A stretch of 64,000 nt of DNA, from NCBI GenBank assembly GCA_942490885.1, contig CALNYT010000002.1, positions 5,022,001 through 5,086,000 of the forward strand, written 5' to 3'. The notes below the pieces were generated by a model. The model did not search any database and was not told where the DNA came from. It saw nothing but the letters and a program-made list of their open reading frames with translations. The position numbers and the translations under genes were made by a program. This stretch comes from Oceanirhabdus sp942490885. Lineage in GTDB: Bacteria > Bacillota > Clostridia > Clostridiales > Clostridiaceae. Of this stretch, positions 35,817-44,633 are shown one piece after another; positions within the stretch are counted from its first letter, which is position 1; each line of letters starts with the position of its first letter.

Positions 35817-37505
35817 ATGAAAATCATTTTTATTAGTAAAAAATTTTTGATTAAATACAAAAAATATGCTTTTCAATATTTACTATTAATATTAATATCT
35901 TGGTTGGTTTCAATGGTAATTCCTTATTTTACCGGAAAATATATTGACTTATTGGTCAATATTAAAAATAAATCAGATATCTATTTTTATACCAAGGTGA
36001 TTCTAATATTAGGTATAATAAGTTGTTTTTCATCCTATTTTAAAAATATTGTTTATCAAAAATTAGAGAGTAACGCAGTTAATAGTATGAATCTATATTT
36101 AATAGAACATATAAAAAGATTACCATTATCCTTTTTTAGGAACACAAACTCTGTATACATAATTGAAAGGATAAGGACAGATACTAAAGAACTTATTAAT
36201 TTTAATATTAATCAAATTATCATTTTAATAATTAATATATTTACATGTATAATATCTTTTAGAATAATGTTTAGTTTGAATTTGAAAATAGGAGCTGTAT
36301 TTTTAGCTGTAATGCCTATATATATAGGCATTTATAGTATTTTTAAAAACAAACTATATTCTGCCAGAAAAAATTATATAGAAACGTATAATTCTTTCAT
36401 CTCAAGCATGAACCAACAAATCGATAATGTATTATATATAAAATTAAATTCTTTATATAATTTTATGCATAAAAAAATCAAAACTAGATTTGAAGAATTT
36501 TTTACCTACATAATGAAACTAACTAAAATTGATTCTTTATATGGAAATATTAATAATTCTGTTGACAGTGTAGCAAATGTAATTTTATTTTTGTATGGTG
36601 GATTAGAAATATATAAAGGCAACTTAACGGTTGGAGAGTTCACAATAATTAATTTATATTTCAACATGGCATTTGAATCTATTCAATACTTTGTTACCTT
36701 CGGAGGCGTATATCAAAGAACCTTAGTTTCTTATAATAGAATAAATGAAATATTACAAACCCCAAAGGAAAATAATGGTTTTAAAGTTTTAAAAAATGCT
36801 AGTACTATTAAATTAGAAAATGTGAACTTTTCTTATACTGAGAGCCAGCATATTCTAACTAATTTTAATTATTCTTTTAAAAGGGGTACTATATACTGTG
36901 TTAAAGGATTTAATGGTAGTGGTAAAAGTACATTAATTAAGGTACTTTTAGGGATTGAGCAAAAGTATACAGGGAAAATTTTCATCGAAGATGTGCAGCT
37001 TGAAGATTTGAATATGTATGAACTTAGACGTAATTTAATTGGTATAACAGAGCAAGAACCAATTTTACTAAATGATACATTGAAAAATAATTTAATATTA
37101 AATAATAGCAAAGCTATAGACAATGAGAAAATAATTGACTATTGTAAAAAACTATGCTTAACTACTTTGATAGAATCATTACCAAATGGATTAGATACTA
37201 TTATTGATGAGAATAACTTCAATATTTCAGGAGGTGAAAAACAGAAAATATCTATTATAAAAGCCTTATTAAAAAATCCTGATATAATAATATTAGACGA
37301 GCCTTCATCTGCTTTGGATGAAAACAGTATAGAGCAATTAAAAAATATTTTACGGGAGTTAAAGGAAAATAAAATTATAATAATTGTAAGTCATGATGAT
37401 AAAATATTGAATTTTGTTGATGAAGTAATTAATATACATGAGCAAGTAGATCAAAAAACTAACATCGAAACACAAAAAAAGACTCTTCTATTTGAGAAAT
37501 CCTAA
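35817..37505 (+). CDS. ABC exporter, fused membrane and ATPase domains
   Basis: The 562-residue protein has a six-helix ABC exporter membrane domain (~15-305) and a nucleotide-binding domain with GFNGSGKST (Walker A), ISGGEKQK (signature), IIILDEPSSALDE (Walker B) and SHD. It lacks an N-terminal C39 peptidase domain, so any leader would need a separate protease. AGAGGGGG precedes the ATG. It is divergent from the radical SAM gene and probably exports the mature peptide or gives self-immunity; the link is inferred from position. Confidence 0.9.
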   Translation: MKIIFISKKFLIKYKKYAFQYLLLILISWLVSMVIPYFTGKYIDLLVNIKNKSDIYFYTKVILILGIISCFSSYFKNIVYQKLESNAVNSMNLYLIEHIKRLPLSFFRNTNSVYIIERIRTDTKELINFNINQIIILIINIFTCIISFRIMFSLNLKIGAVFLAVMPIYIGIYSIFKNKLYSARKNYIETYNSFISSMNQQIDNVLYIKLNSLYNFMHKKIKTRFEEFFTYIMKLTKIDSLYGNINNSVDSVANVILFLYGGLEIYKGNLTVGEFTIINLYFNMAFESIQYFVTFGGVYQRTLVSYNRINEILQTPKENNGFKVLKNASTIKLENVNFSYTESQHILTNFNYSFKRGTIYCVKGFNGSGKSTLIKVLLGIEQKYTGKIFIEDVQLEDLNMYELRRNLIGITEQEPILLNDTLKNNLILNNSKAIDNEKIIDYCKKLCLTTLIESLPNGLDTIIDENNFNISGGEKQKISIIKALLKNPDIIILDEPSSALDENSIEQLKNILRELKENKIIIIVSHDDKILNFVDEVINIHEQVDQKTNIETQKKTLLFEKS

Positions 37506-37559
37506 AGAATAGGTACAACGCACCTTCGATTGTTAAAAACGCACACTAAATAAAATATG

Positions 37560-37600
37560 CCCTATAGAGTAGACGCTAAAAAAAGTCTACTCTATAGGGT
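37560..37600. terminator. Long perfect hairpin
   Basis: CCCTATAGAGTAGAC-loop-GTCTACTCTATAGGG lies ~55 nt after the ABC gene. It lacks a plus-strand T run after the stem, so it may stabilise the transcript or be an element end. Confidence 0.5.
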
Positions 37601-37773
37601 GTGAATTGATTAAAGCTGCTAGCAAAACTCCTTAATGTGAATGATTTTCCGGTTCCAGGCAATCCGGTGAATAAACCAAATCCTTTATTGTTATATTTTA
37701 GCTCAACAAATTCATTAAATAGAGTATTTAACTCTTCTATTGAATCAATCTTATTCCAATCCAAAAGATTCAT
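37576..37773 (-). pseudogene. Fragment of an IS-associated AAA ATPase (ExeA/TniB-like)
   Basis: The frame reads GFGLFTGLPGTGKSFTLRSF, a Walker A as in the ATPase partner of two-gene IS elements. About 60 residues remain, then it ends within the 37560-37600 hairpin. Confidence 0.6.
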
Positions 37774-38131
37774 CCAATAACATTGTTAGGTAGATTTTAT
37801 TCTTTTTACCATATATGTTTAAGTAAGGACCAACTGAAACATCTGGTTGCCAGCAAATATTAGTGTATTGCATTTCAAAAGATCTTCTTTATTTAGGATG
37901 TATATCTCGAAACTTAAATGAGTTTTTAGCAATGAATCTACTTACAGTTGCCAAAGATAAAGTATCAACACTAGCATATTCTTTAATACCAACCCCAGGA
38001 ATATCATATTTTTGAGCACATATGCGCTTCAAATAAGCTTTAATACTATCATCTTCAAAAATACCATTCAAAATAGGGGCTATTAAAGAAAATAATTGTC
38101 CCAAAGTACTTGACTCATTCATTTTTTTCAT
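37774..38131 (-). pseudogene. Fragments of the partner DDE transposase
   Basis: Positions 37889-38131 encode an N-terminal HTH-like part (LGQLFSLIAPILN ... QKYDIPG), and 37774-37870 encode EMQYTNICWQPDVSVGPYL (integrase-core D region) and IYLTMLLDES. The pieces are in different frames, and the rest is deleted. Together with the ATPase fragment they are the relics of one IS. Confidence 0.6.
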
Positions 38132-38197
38132 TTTTTTTATCCCAAATCACTTATTATTTCATATAATAAATAGTGAAGCAATTAAAAAGGTGATAAG

Positions 38198-39409
38198 ATG
38201 TTTTTAATCCATAAAAAAATCCATAAGGATCTAGTTCCTTTATTAGAAAATAACTCTTTAAATAGTTATAGAGTTTTAATAAAATATAGTAATTTCCAAG
38301 ATGAAATAGTAAAAAAAATTATAAGCTCTAAAGGGACAGTTCTCAATATTAATGATTCTATAAACTGTATTTCGGCTATTGTTAAAAAACATACTCTTTA
38401 CACCCTTATAGAATATCCCTATATAAAACAAATTTTTCCTGACGCAATGATTACTCTCAACATGAATACCTCTTATTCAAAAGGGTTAAACATAAATTTA
38501 AATTCTAGTGTGAAATTAACAGGTAAAAACACTACCATAGGTGTTTTAAGTAGTGGAGTTTATCCACATGTTGATCTTCTCAAACCTCACAAGAAGGTTA
38601 TTCAATTTCTTGATTTAGTAAATGGACATAAGTACCCCTATGATGATTTTGGACATGGTACTGCAATATGTGGTTTAATCTCAAGCAGTCAATTATCCAA
38701 TAAAAAAAGTGTAAAAGGAATATCTCCTGATAGTCATTTATACGTTGTTAAAGCCTTCAATTCTATAGGTAAGGCCTACATTTCCACTATACTTTTTGGG
38801 ATTCATATGCTTATTAATGAAAAAAACAAATATAATATAAACGTAATATGTTTACCATTTGAACTTAACACATACGATTCTAATATCATCTATCTCTTTG
38901 ATAAGTTGTTTGAAAAAGCAAGAAATGAAAATATTGTTGTGGTTGTACCCTCTACCAGTAATGGCATTGAGTATTCTTCCGTATGCGGATTTGCTCTATC
39001 TACCAATTGTATAACAATAGGTGGTTTATACAAAGATAACACCCCTTATGAAATGACCTCTAAATGTACTAATAAGAAACTTAAAAAACCTGATTTTTGG
39101 TTCCCATGCGTTGGATTGAACTGTTTAAATAGTGATATAAACTATATTTCTGAACGCAACGGTCGCAAGCTATATCCAATTAAATTAGATAGCCTAAACA
39201 TAACTGTAACTTCTCTTTCCTTAGCAAGCGCACTTGTTGCATCATTGATTTCATTAGCTTTTGATTATAATAAAGACTTTAAGTGGGATGATATTTATTC
39301 AATCTTAAAATACTCATCCACTCCTAAAGATGGTCCAAAACCAGATATCCCTATTATTAATATACCTGAGTTTTTTGCTTTTACATCTAAGGAACGTTCA
39401 AAAAATTAG
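38198..39409 (+). CDS. Subtilase (S8) family protein with degenerate active site
   Basis: The 403-residue protein follows clostridial S8 peptidases over most of its length (NTTIGVLSSGVYPHVDL, YPYDDFGHGTAICGLI, GISPDSHLYVVKAFNSIGK). The catalytic His (GHGTA) is present and the Ser block reads VTSLSLASALVAS instead of GTSMATP. The catalytic Asp of the usual DTG is Ser (LSSG), and the oxyanion Asn (AAGN.G) is replaced (VPSTSNG). It is probably a pseudoprotease. There is no signal peptide. Its position near the peptide cluster suggests a binding role in maturation, but this is unproven. Confidence 0.8.
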   Translation: MFLIHKKIHKDLVPLLENNSLNSYRVLIKYSNFQDEIVKKIISSKGTVLNINDSINCISAIVKKHTLYTLIEYPYIKQIFPDAMITLNMNTSYSKGLNINLNSSVKLTGKNTTIGVLSSGVYPHVDLLKPHKKVIQFLDLVNGHKYPYDDFGHGTAICGLISSSQLSNKKSVKGISPDSHLYVVKAFNSIGKAYISTILFGIHMLINEKNKYNINVICLPFELNTYDSNIIYLFDKLFEKARNENIVVVVPSTSNGIEYSSVCGFALSTNCITIGGLYKDNTPYEMTSKCTNKKLKKPDFWFPCVGLNCLNSDINYISERNGRKLYPIKLDSLNITVTSLSLASALVASLISLAFDYNKDFKWDDIYSILKYSSTPKDGPKPDIPIINIPEFFAFTSKERSKN

Positions 39410-39471
39410 TTACAAGAACTTTTGTAGTTCCTGCTAATAATCAATAAAATAAATTATTATGGACGCACGCT

Positions 39472-39575
39472 TATAGAGAATCCATAGTTAAACTTTATTT
39501 ATACATGCTCAAAATCGCATCGCTTCAATGAGTTTTGAGTATGTATAAATTTAGTTTTAACTTGGAATCTCTATA
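39472..39575. repeat. MITE-like palindromic repeat, copy 2
   Basis: TATAGAGAATCC at the left and GGAATCTCTATA at the right, with inner TTTATTTATACATG/ATGTATAAAT arms. It appears inserted at a TA within an older hairpin (GCACGCTTA ... TAAGCGTGC at 39463-39611), with a TA on each side. Confidence 0.75.
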
Positions 39576-39743
39576 GAAAGATAATTAATATTTATTTTTC
39601 TAAGCGTGCTTTATCTTTTCTTACTACATAGATATGTACACAACCTTTCCTATGTTATTTTCAAACTTTGGTTGAATAAATTCAATTTTCTAGTTATTGT
39701 TATTAAAAGAATATATAGTTATACTGTAGTTGACCGGTCATTC

Positions 39744-39846
39744 TAGAGAATCCATATTGAAACTTAATTTATAATTGTATCAAACTCACTAAGGTTCAAC
39801 GTGTTTTGTACATGTATAAATTGATAGTTGAACTGGAATCTCCATA
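39744..39846. repeat. MITE-like palindromic repeat, copy 3
   Basis: TAGAGAATCC ... GGAATCTCCATA with diverged inner arms (TTAATTTATA/TATAAATTGA). It lies just upstream of the XRE-TPR gene, so it may also sit in that gene's 5' leader. Confidence 0.7.
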
Positions 39847-39884
39847 AATAAAAAAACTAGAATAACTACAAGGGGCGAGTGAAA

Positions 39885-40913
39885 ATGGATTTAGGGAAAA
39901 AAATTAAACAATTACGATTGAATAAAGGTATAACTCAAGAAAAATTAGCTGATTATTTAAATGTAAGCTTTCAAGCAGTATCTAAATGGGAACAGGGTCA
40001 AACTTCCCCTGATATTTCATTGCTACCTGAAATCTCTACGTTTTTCGGTGTTTCTATAGATGATTTATTTACACTTAGCGATGATGCACATATTGAACGA
40101 ATTGAAAATATGCTGCTAAACCAAAAGGATCTTAATTTACAAGATGAATTATATGCTAAGAATTACTTAATAAGTTTACTTGATAACTCTGAGAAAAAAG
40201 GTAAAGCATATTCTTTATTAGCACAATTATATAATCATGGTGCACAAAGCTATCATGATCAAGGTATAGAATATGCTAAAAAAGCTCTTCAAATTGACCC
40301 TGATTTTAAGGGCAATCATGTATCCCTTGTTGAAGCTAGTAGGGGTATATTTACGGATTGGAATTATAATAATCATAATAATCTATGTAATTATTATATA
40401 GATTTTTGTGACAAACATCCTGATCTTAGAAAAGGTTATATGTACTTAATGGATCATCTTATTTCTGATGGTAGATTGGTTGAAGCAAAAGAATATGTTA
40501 TTAAAATGAAAGAGATTGAAGATGACTTCAGAGTTATTTGGTATGAAGGTAGAATAGAAAAAAAAGCTGGAAATCATAAAAAAGCCTTTGAGATCTTTGA
40601 TAAAATGGTTGATTCAGATCCTACAAACTGGATGGTCTGGGCAACACGAGGAGATGAATATGCATGTACTTGCAATTATGATAAGGCAATTGCAGACTAT
40701 GAAAAATCTATTGAACTTCAACCAAAACCTAGATATTATGATTCTTATGAATGTATGGCTCATATTTATAAAATCACCGGTAATTATGAAAAAGCTATAA
40801 ATATGTATAAAGGTGCCATCACTTTATTAAGAGAAGAATGGTCAATAACCTTTGGTGAATCAGTTGACAAACTGAAAAGAGAAATTAAACATTTAGAAGA
40901 ACTAATGGTGTAA
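39885..40913 (+). CDS. XRE-family HTH protein with TPR repeats
   Basis: The ~342-residue protein has an N-terminal Cro/C1-type helix-turn-helix (KQLRLNKGITQEKLADYLNV, SFQAVSKWEQG) and a C-terminal array of TPR-like helices (ALQIDPDFKGNH, WATRGDEYACTCNYDKAI, YECMAHIYKITGNYEKAI). This layout is typical of clostridial regulators that sense peptides or proteins. I start at ATG 39885 rather than GTG 39879 because of the spacing from AAGGGG. The target is unknown. Confidence 0.9.
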   Translation: MDLGKKIKQLRLNKGITQEKLADYLNVSFQAVSKWEQGQTSPDISLLPEISTFFGVSIDDLFTLSDDAHIERIENMLLNQKDLNLQDELYAKNYLISLLDNSEKKGKAYSLLAQLYNHGAQSYHDQGIEYAKKALQIDPDFKGNHVSLVEASRGIFTDWNYNNHNNLCNYYIDFCDKHPDLRKGYMYLMDHLISDGRLVEAKEYVIKMKEIEDDFRVIWYEGRIEKKAGNHKKAFEIFDKMVDSDPTNWMVWATRGDEYACTCNYDKAIADYEKSIELQPKPRYYDSYECMAHIYKITGNYEKAINMYKGAITLLREEWSITFGESVDKLKREIKHLEELMV

Positions 40914-40929
40914 CACCTATTCAGTTCAC

Positions 40930-40958
40930 AAAAACCACCTTACCTTAGTAAGGTGGTT
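40930..40958. terminator. Bidirectional terminator
   Basis: AACCACCTTAC-CTTA-GTAAGGTGGTT lies between the convergent XRE-TPR and cinA genes. Confidence 0.75.
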
Positions 40959-40968
40959 CATGTAATCC

Positions 40969-42173
40969 CTATTTATTTAATAATTCTCTTCTCAATCTAT
41001 CCAAAATCATCTTAGTGCTTCTATCTCTAACTTTCAATCTATCCCCTTTTAACCTTATCTCCTGTGAAAACACATTTCCTCTATAATAGAATCCTAGATA
41101 AACCAATCCAACAGGTTTTTCCGCTGTTCCACCGCCTGGGCCTGCAACCCCTGTAGTAGATAATCCAACATCACAATTAGATGTTTCTGCTATACCTTTC
41201 GCCATTTCCTCAGCAACCTGTGAGCTTACAGCTCCATATTTATCTAAAGTTTCTTTTCTAACATTAAGCCTGTTCATCTTAGCTTCATTGCTATAAGTTA
41301 CAGCACCTTCCATAAACACTGCTGATGCTCCTGGGTGATTAACTAATTTTGCACTAATCATCCCACCTGTACAGGATTCTGCTACAGCTATCTTAAGTCC
41401 TTTTTCTTCAAGTAATGTGCATATTACGCCTTCTAATGTATCCTCGTCACATCCATAAATATTATCTCCAAGGATATCTCTTACCTCTTGCTCCATGCTT
41501 TCTATCTTTTGAATGGCGTCTTCTTTAGATGTTGTTTTACATGTTATTCTTAGATGAACCTCTGCTCCTTTTGCATATGGTGCAATTGTTGGATTAGTTT
41601 GCTTATTTATAATATCTGATATCATTTCCTCTACTTTTGATTCACCTATACCCATAACCTTAAGGGTTTTTGATAGTATCATCTCATCTGTTTTCTCCTG
41701 CAAATAAGGGACTACTTCATTTTGATACATTAAGATCATCTCTACTGGCGGTCCAGGTAAAACAATACACACTTTACCTTTATCTTCTAATATCATCCCC
41801 GGCGCTGTCCCATTGGAATTTTTTAGTATCTTTGCACCCTCTGGAAAATATGCCTGCTTCTCATTACTCTTTGGCATACTCTTATTAATACCTTTGAAAT
41901 ATTTGTCTATTTCATCCATACATTCTTGGTTGAATATCATTTCTCTATTAAAGAACTCTCCAATAGTCTCTTTTGATAAATCATCTTGAGTTGGCCCTAA
42001 ACCTCCGGTTGTAATAACTAAATCCGCTCTTGAGTATGCTATCTCTAAAGCTTTCTTTAACCTCTCTGGATTATCTCCTACAACTGTATGATAATACACA
42101 CTAACCCCAGCATTAGCTAACTGTTCTGATAGATACTGTGCATTTGAATTTACAATATTACCTAGTAATAATT
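40969..42173 (-). CDS. cinA: CinA, main part (exon 2 after the IStron)
   Basis: This part encodes almost all of CinA: the MoCF-like domain (LVITTGGLGPTQDD, NGTAPG, LPGPPVEM) and the C-terminal NMN deamidase domain (AESCTGGMISAKLV, TGVAGPGG). The frame is open upstream of its first ATG (42099) as SELLLGNIVNSNAQYLSEQL, the conserved CinA start. Joined to the 31 nt at 44177-44207 it gives a perfect 411-residue protein. CinA handles damaged pyridine nucleotides and is often competence-linked. Function should depend on precise removal of the intervening IStron from the RNA. Confidence 0.92.
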
Positions 42174-42420
42174 CTGACGTATAAACTCTATATTTTTTTA
42201 TAAATACTTTATAATTTTTATAGATTTATTTCCTTTTTCACAGAGCCTCGCCTTGCCTAAGCTACTACGATTTGATATGGCTCTCCAAAAGCTTAAATTC
42301 GACCTCGTCAATGTCTACATATTAGCATAATCTTTTTATTTGATTTTCTATGCTAATTGATAATTTGCTAAATTAATACTTGCATTTTTATCTCTATCAA
42401 TTACAAGATTACATTTTTCA
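42174..42420 (-). ncRNA. Predicted omega-RNA region of the IStron TnpB
   Basis: The tail after tnpB (42174-42347) plus the gene's 3' end is non-coding and structured (AGCATA...TATGCT-like and GAGCC...GGCTC pairings). In IStrons this region serves both as TnpB guide scaffold and as the intron's 3' end. Boundaries are inferred. Confidence 0.45.
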
Positions 42421-43520
42421 TTAGGGCATACATAAGTCCTATCTTTAAGTTTTAAATCTTTTTTGATAGTTCCACAACAAGAACACATTTTACTACTTGG
42501 ATAAAACCTATCAGCCTTTACAAACTCAATACCATACCATTCACACTTATACTTTAAAGCATTTATGAATTTATTAAATGATTGCTCTGCAATAGCTTTT
42601 GATAGATGTTTATTCTTTAATAGTCCTTTTACGTTTAAATTCTCAACAACTACTCTGCTAGGCTTGGTTTTCACTATAGCATTTGTTGCTTGGTGTATAT
42701 GATTTAAACGTATATCAGATATTTTCTTGTGTAGTAACTTAATTTTCTTTTCAAGTTTTACGATATTATTTGTTTTATTCAGTTTCTCGCCTTTTTTAAA
42801 TGCTTTTTCTGATTTCAACTTATCATATTTCCTTGAAACTTGCCTTTGAAATCTTAGTAATCTCTTATTTAATTTCTTAACTTTATTTGACTTATTAATG
42901 TTTTTAAAAGGTTTATCAATATTACTTACAATAGCCAAATCCTTAATTCCTAAATCCACACCTATACTCTCACCAGTAAGTTCAATTTCCTCAGTATTGA
43001 TAACCTCGAAACCTATAGATAAATACCAATATTGTCCATTGTGTTTTACTCTTGGATTTGTGATTTTTATCTTATCTTTTTTATAGTTTCCTACTGGTAA
43101 TCTTCCTTCATCTTTCATTTTTATATAGCCTATTTTTTCAAGTTTAATTCTCTTATTTTCAACTACAAACTTATTATTCAAATGAAAAAAGGAAGTTTCA
43201 CACTTATTCTTCTTTTTAAACTTAGGATAATCAGCTTTCTTCTTGAAAAAGTCATTAAAAGCATCACCTAAATCTTTAAGTGCTTGTTGTGGTATTTCGG
43301 AAGAGACTTCTTTAAGCCATGGGAATTCATTACTCTTTCTTAGTTCAGTAAATATTCTTCTCAAATTTCCTATTGATAAAGATTTTTTGTTTTTCTCATA
43401 ATAGTCATTTAAGTATGCTAATCCCCAATTGTAAGCAAATCTTGATACTCCTGCACTCTTCCACATTAATTCTTCTTGATTTTTAGTGGGATATAATCTA
43501 ACTTTGATTGCCCTAATCAT
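42348..43520 (-). CDS. tnpB: TnpB nuclease of the IStron
   Basis: The 390-residue protein begins MIRAIKVRLYPTKNQ. It keeps the RuvC residues (D in GVDLG, E in VVENL, D in DRDKNAS) and a zinc ribbon (CSCCG ... CPNEKC). It is distinct from the IS200/IS605 TnpB at 3992-5089 and belongs with IS607-type TnpB. The start ATG overlaps the stop of the tnpA remnant. It looks functional, although the serine transposase is broken. Confidence 0.92.
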   Translation of the reverse strand: MIRAIKVRLYPTKNQEELMWKSAGVSRFAYNWGLAYLNDYYEKNKKSLSIGNLRRIFTELRKSNEFPWLKEVSSEIPQQALKDLGDAFNDFFKKKADYPKFKKKNKCETSFFHLNNKFVVENKRIKLEKIGYIKMKDEGRLPVGNYKKDKIKITNPRVKHNGQYWYLSIGFEVINTEEIELTGESIGVDLGIKDLAIVSNIDKPFKNINKSNKVKKLNKRLLRFQRQVSRKYDKLKSEKAFKKGEKLNKTNNIVKLEKKIKLLHKKISDIRLNHIHQATNAIVKTKPSRVVVENLNVKGLLKNKHLSKAIAEQSFNKFINALKYKCEWYGIEFVKADRFYPSSKMCSCCGTIKKDLKLKDRTYVCPNEKCNLVIDRDKNASINLANYQLA

Positions 43521-43676
43521 TATCAGTTAACTCCTTAATCATAGCTTTAGTTTTCTTTGCTCTTTTCCCTTGAAGTCTGCAACTAAAAACTGTAATTATT
43601 TGTATCAAATCTTCTGTTTGTTGATTCTTATTAATTTTTTTAGCAAATTGACCTATCGAATATTTTTTTATTAAGA
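43513..43676 (-). pseudogene. tnpA: IS607-type serine transposase TnpA, internally deleted
   Basis: The frame joins KKYSIGQFAKKIN (MerR-like N-terminal helix-turn-helix) directly to TEDLIQIITVFSCRLQGKRA, the conserved C-terminus of IS607 TnpA. The central serine recombinase domain (~120 residues) is missing, so the element cannot move on its own. GGAGGTGG remains as ribosome site, but no standard start codon is left at the front. Confidence 0.8.
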
Positions 43677-43689
43677 CCACCTCCTATAA

Positions 43690-44176
43690 ATATTTTATCC
43701 CACTTATAAGATTTAAGTCTGTAAAAATTATAAAGTATTTATATTTATAAAGTTTATACCTTTTACCTATGAACGCTACTTCATAGACACTATTTCGCTC
43801 ACGCTAATAGTCACTTGGTTTCCCAACGTGCAAAGACTATTTCTTCATCTTCAGCATTATCTGTTAAGAGCCACCCATTTCTTCCCCCTATCGCTTGGGG
43901 CTTTACTTCCTCTCGGAATAGTCGTTTGACCTTCCTATTTCTAGGCTTGGCGACCAAATTTCCATTGTAAAAGCACTTAGGATTTAACCTTATGCCATCC
44001 TTACATTTGTTATGTTTTCACACCTTCATAAGAGTTTCTGATTCTATCTCTTATTGTGGTAGTAAGGCTTTAGGATTTACTGGTTTTAAAGTGGTGTCCT
44101 ATGCAGATTTCTCTACATACGCAGTATAGTTTATATTTTTATAATCTTTTTATAAAAATATATAAACTTTTTGTTA
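43690..44176 (-). ncRNA. Group I intron part of the IStron
   Basis: On the minus strand GACTAT (43918-43923) and ATAGTC (43835-43840) can form P7 in the context CAAACGACTATTCC / GAAATAGTCTTTG, matching group I R and S elements. Multiple stems surround them (AGGGGGAAG, AAACCAAGTGACT). Together with position at the 5' end of an IStron and restoration of cinA on removal, this supports a self-splicing group I intron. Confidence 0.75.
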
Positions 44177-44207
44177 CTGTTCCAATACATAAAATTTCAG
44201 CTTTCAT
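44177..44207 (-). CDS. cinA: CinA first exon (10 codons)
   Basis: ATG 44207 behind GGAGGAG encodes MKAEILCIGT and one base of the next codon, the conserved CinA N-terminus, and is then interrupted by the IStron. Spliced to 42173 it forms the Glu codon of GTELLLG. Confidence 0.88.
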
Positions 44208-44527
44208 TTATACTCCTCCAATCTTTAAGATTCCAGTTCAAAAATTAACCTATTCAAATAGATTAATAAAATTTTAGCCAAAGAGAATTTTTGAATCAAA
44301 GAATAAAGAATAGAGAATAAAGAACAAATCAGGTTATTTTTCTTACTTTTGTAAGAAAAAATTATATATTCCATTATTCTTTGATAATTTGAAAGCTATC
44401 AGCTCTGCTGAAAGGTATCGTTATTTATTCTCTGTTCTTTGATATTTGTTCTTTGATATTTGTTCTTTCAACCCAAATTTTACTTTTGAATTTCTTGAAT
44501 AAGTTAAGTTTTCAACTTAGAAATATA
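44208..44527. other. cinA upstream region with simple-sequence inverted repeats
   Basis: The gap holds AAAGAAT/AGAGAATAAAGAAC units (44290-44330) and, inverted, TTATTCTCTGTTCTTTGATATTTGTTCTTTG units (44430-44475). It could fold into a long imperfect hairpin. I see no gene. Confidence 0.45.
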
Positions 44528-44632
44528 TATAGAGATTCCAACTCAAATCTTTATTTATACGTGTCCATAACTCATTGATACGCTGAGATTTTGGAACAAG
44601 TATAAATAAATTTTCGTACTGGATTCTCTATA
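44528..44632. repeat. MITE-like palindromic repeat, copy 4
   Basis: This copy is nearly identical to copy 1 at 8508-8612 over its full 105 bp (TATAGAGATTCC ... GGATTCTCTATA). It lies right after the stop of the dehydrogenase gene. Confidence 0.88.
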
Positions 44633-44633
44633 T

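Larger units (their letters stand above)
42174..44176 (-). mobile_element. IStron (group I intron + IS607-type element) inserted in cinA
   Basis: The 2,003-bp insertion splits cinA after codon 10. In transcription order it has a ~490-nt non-coding region with group I intron features, a deleted IS607-type tnpA, an intact tnpB and a ~175-nt tail. CAG occurs at both junctions, so the exact ends are uncertain by three bases. Removal restores the GTELLLG coding frame exactly. IStrons are known from C. difficile and C. botulinum: the intron removes the element from mRNA and spares the host gene. Confidence 0.88.
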
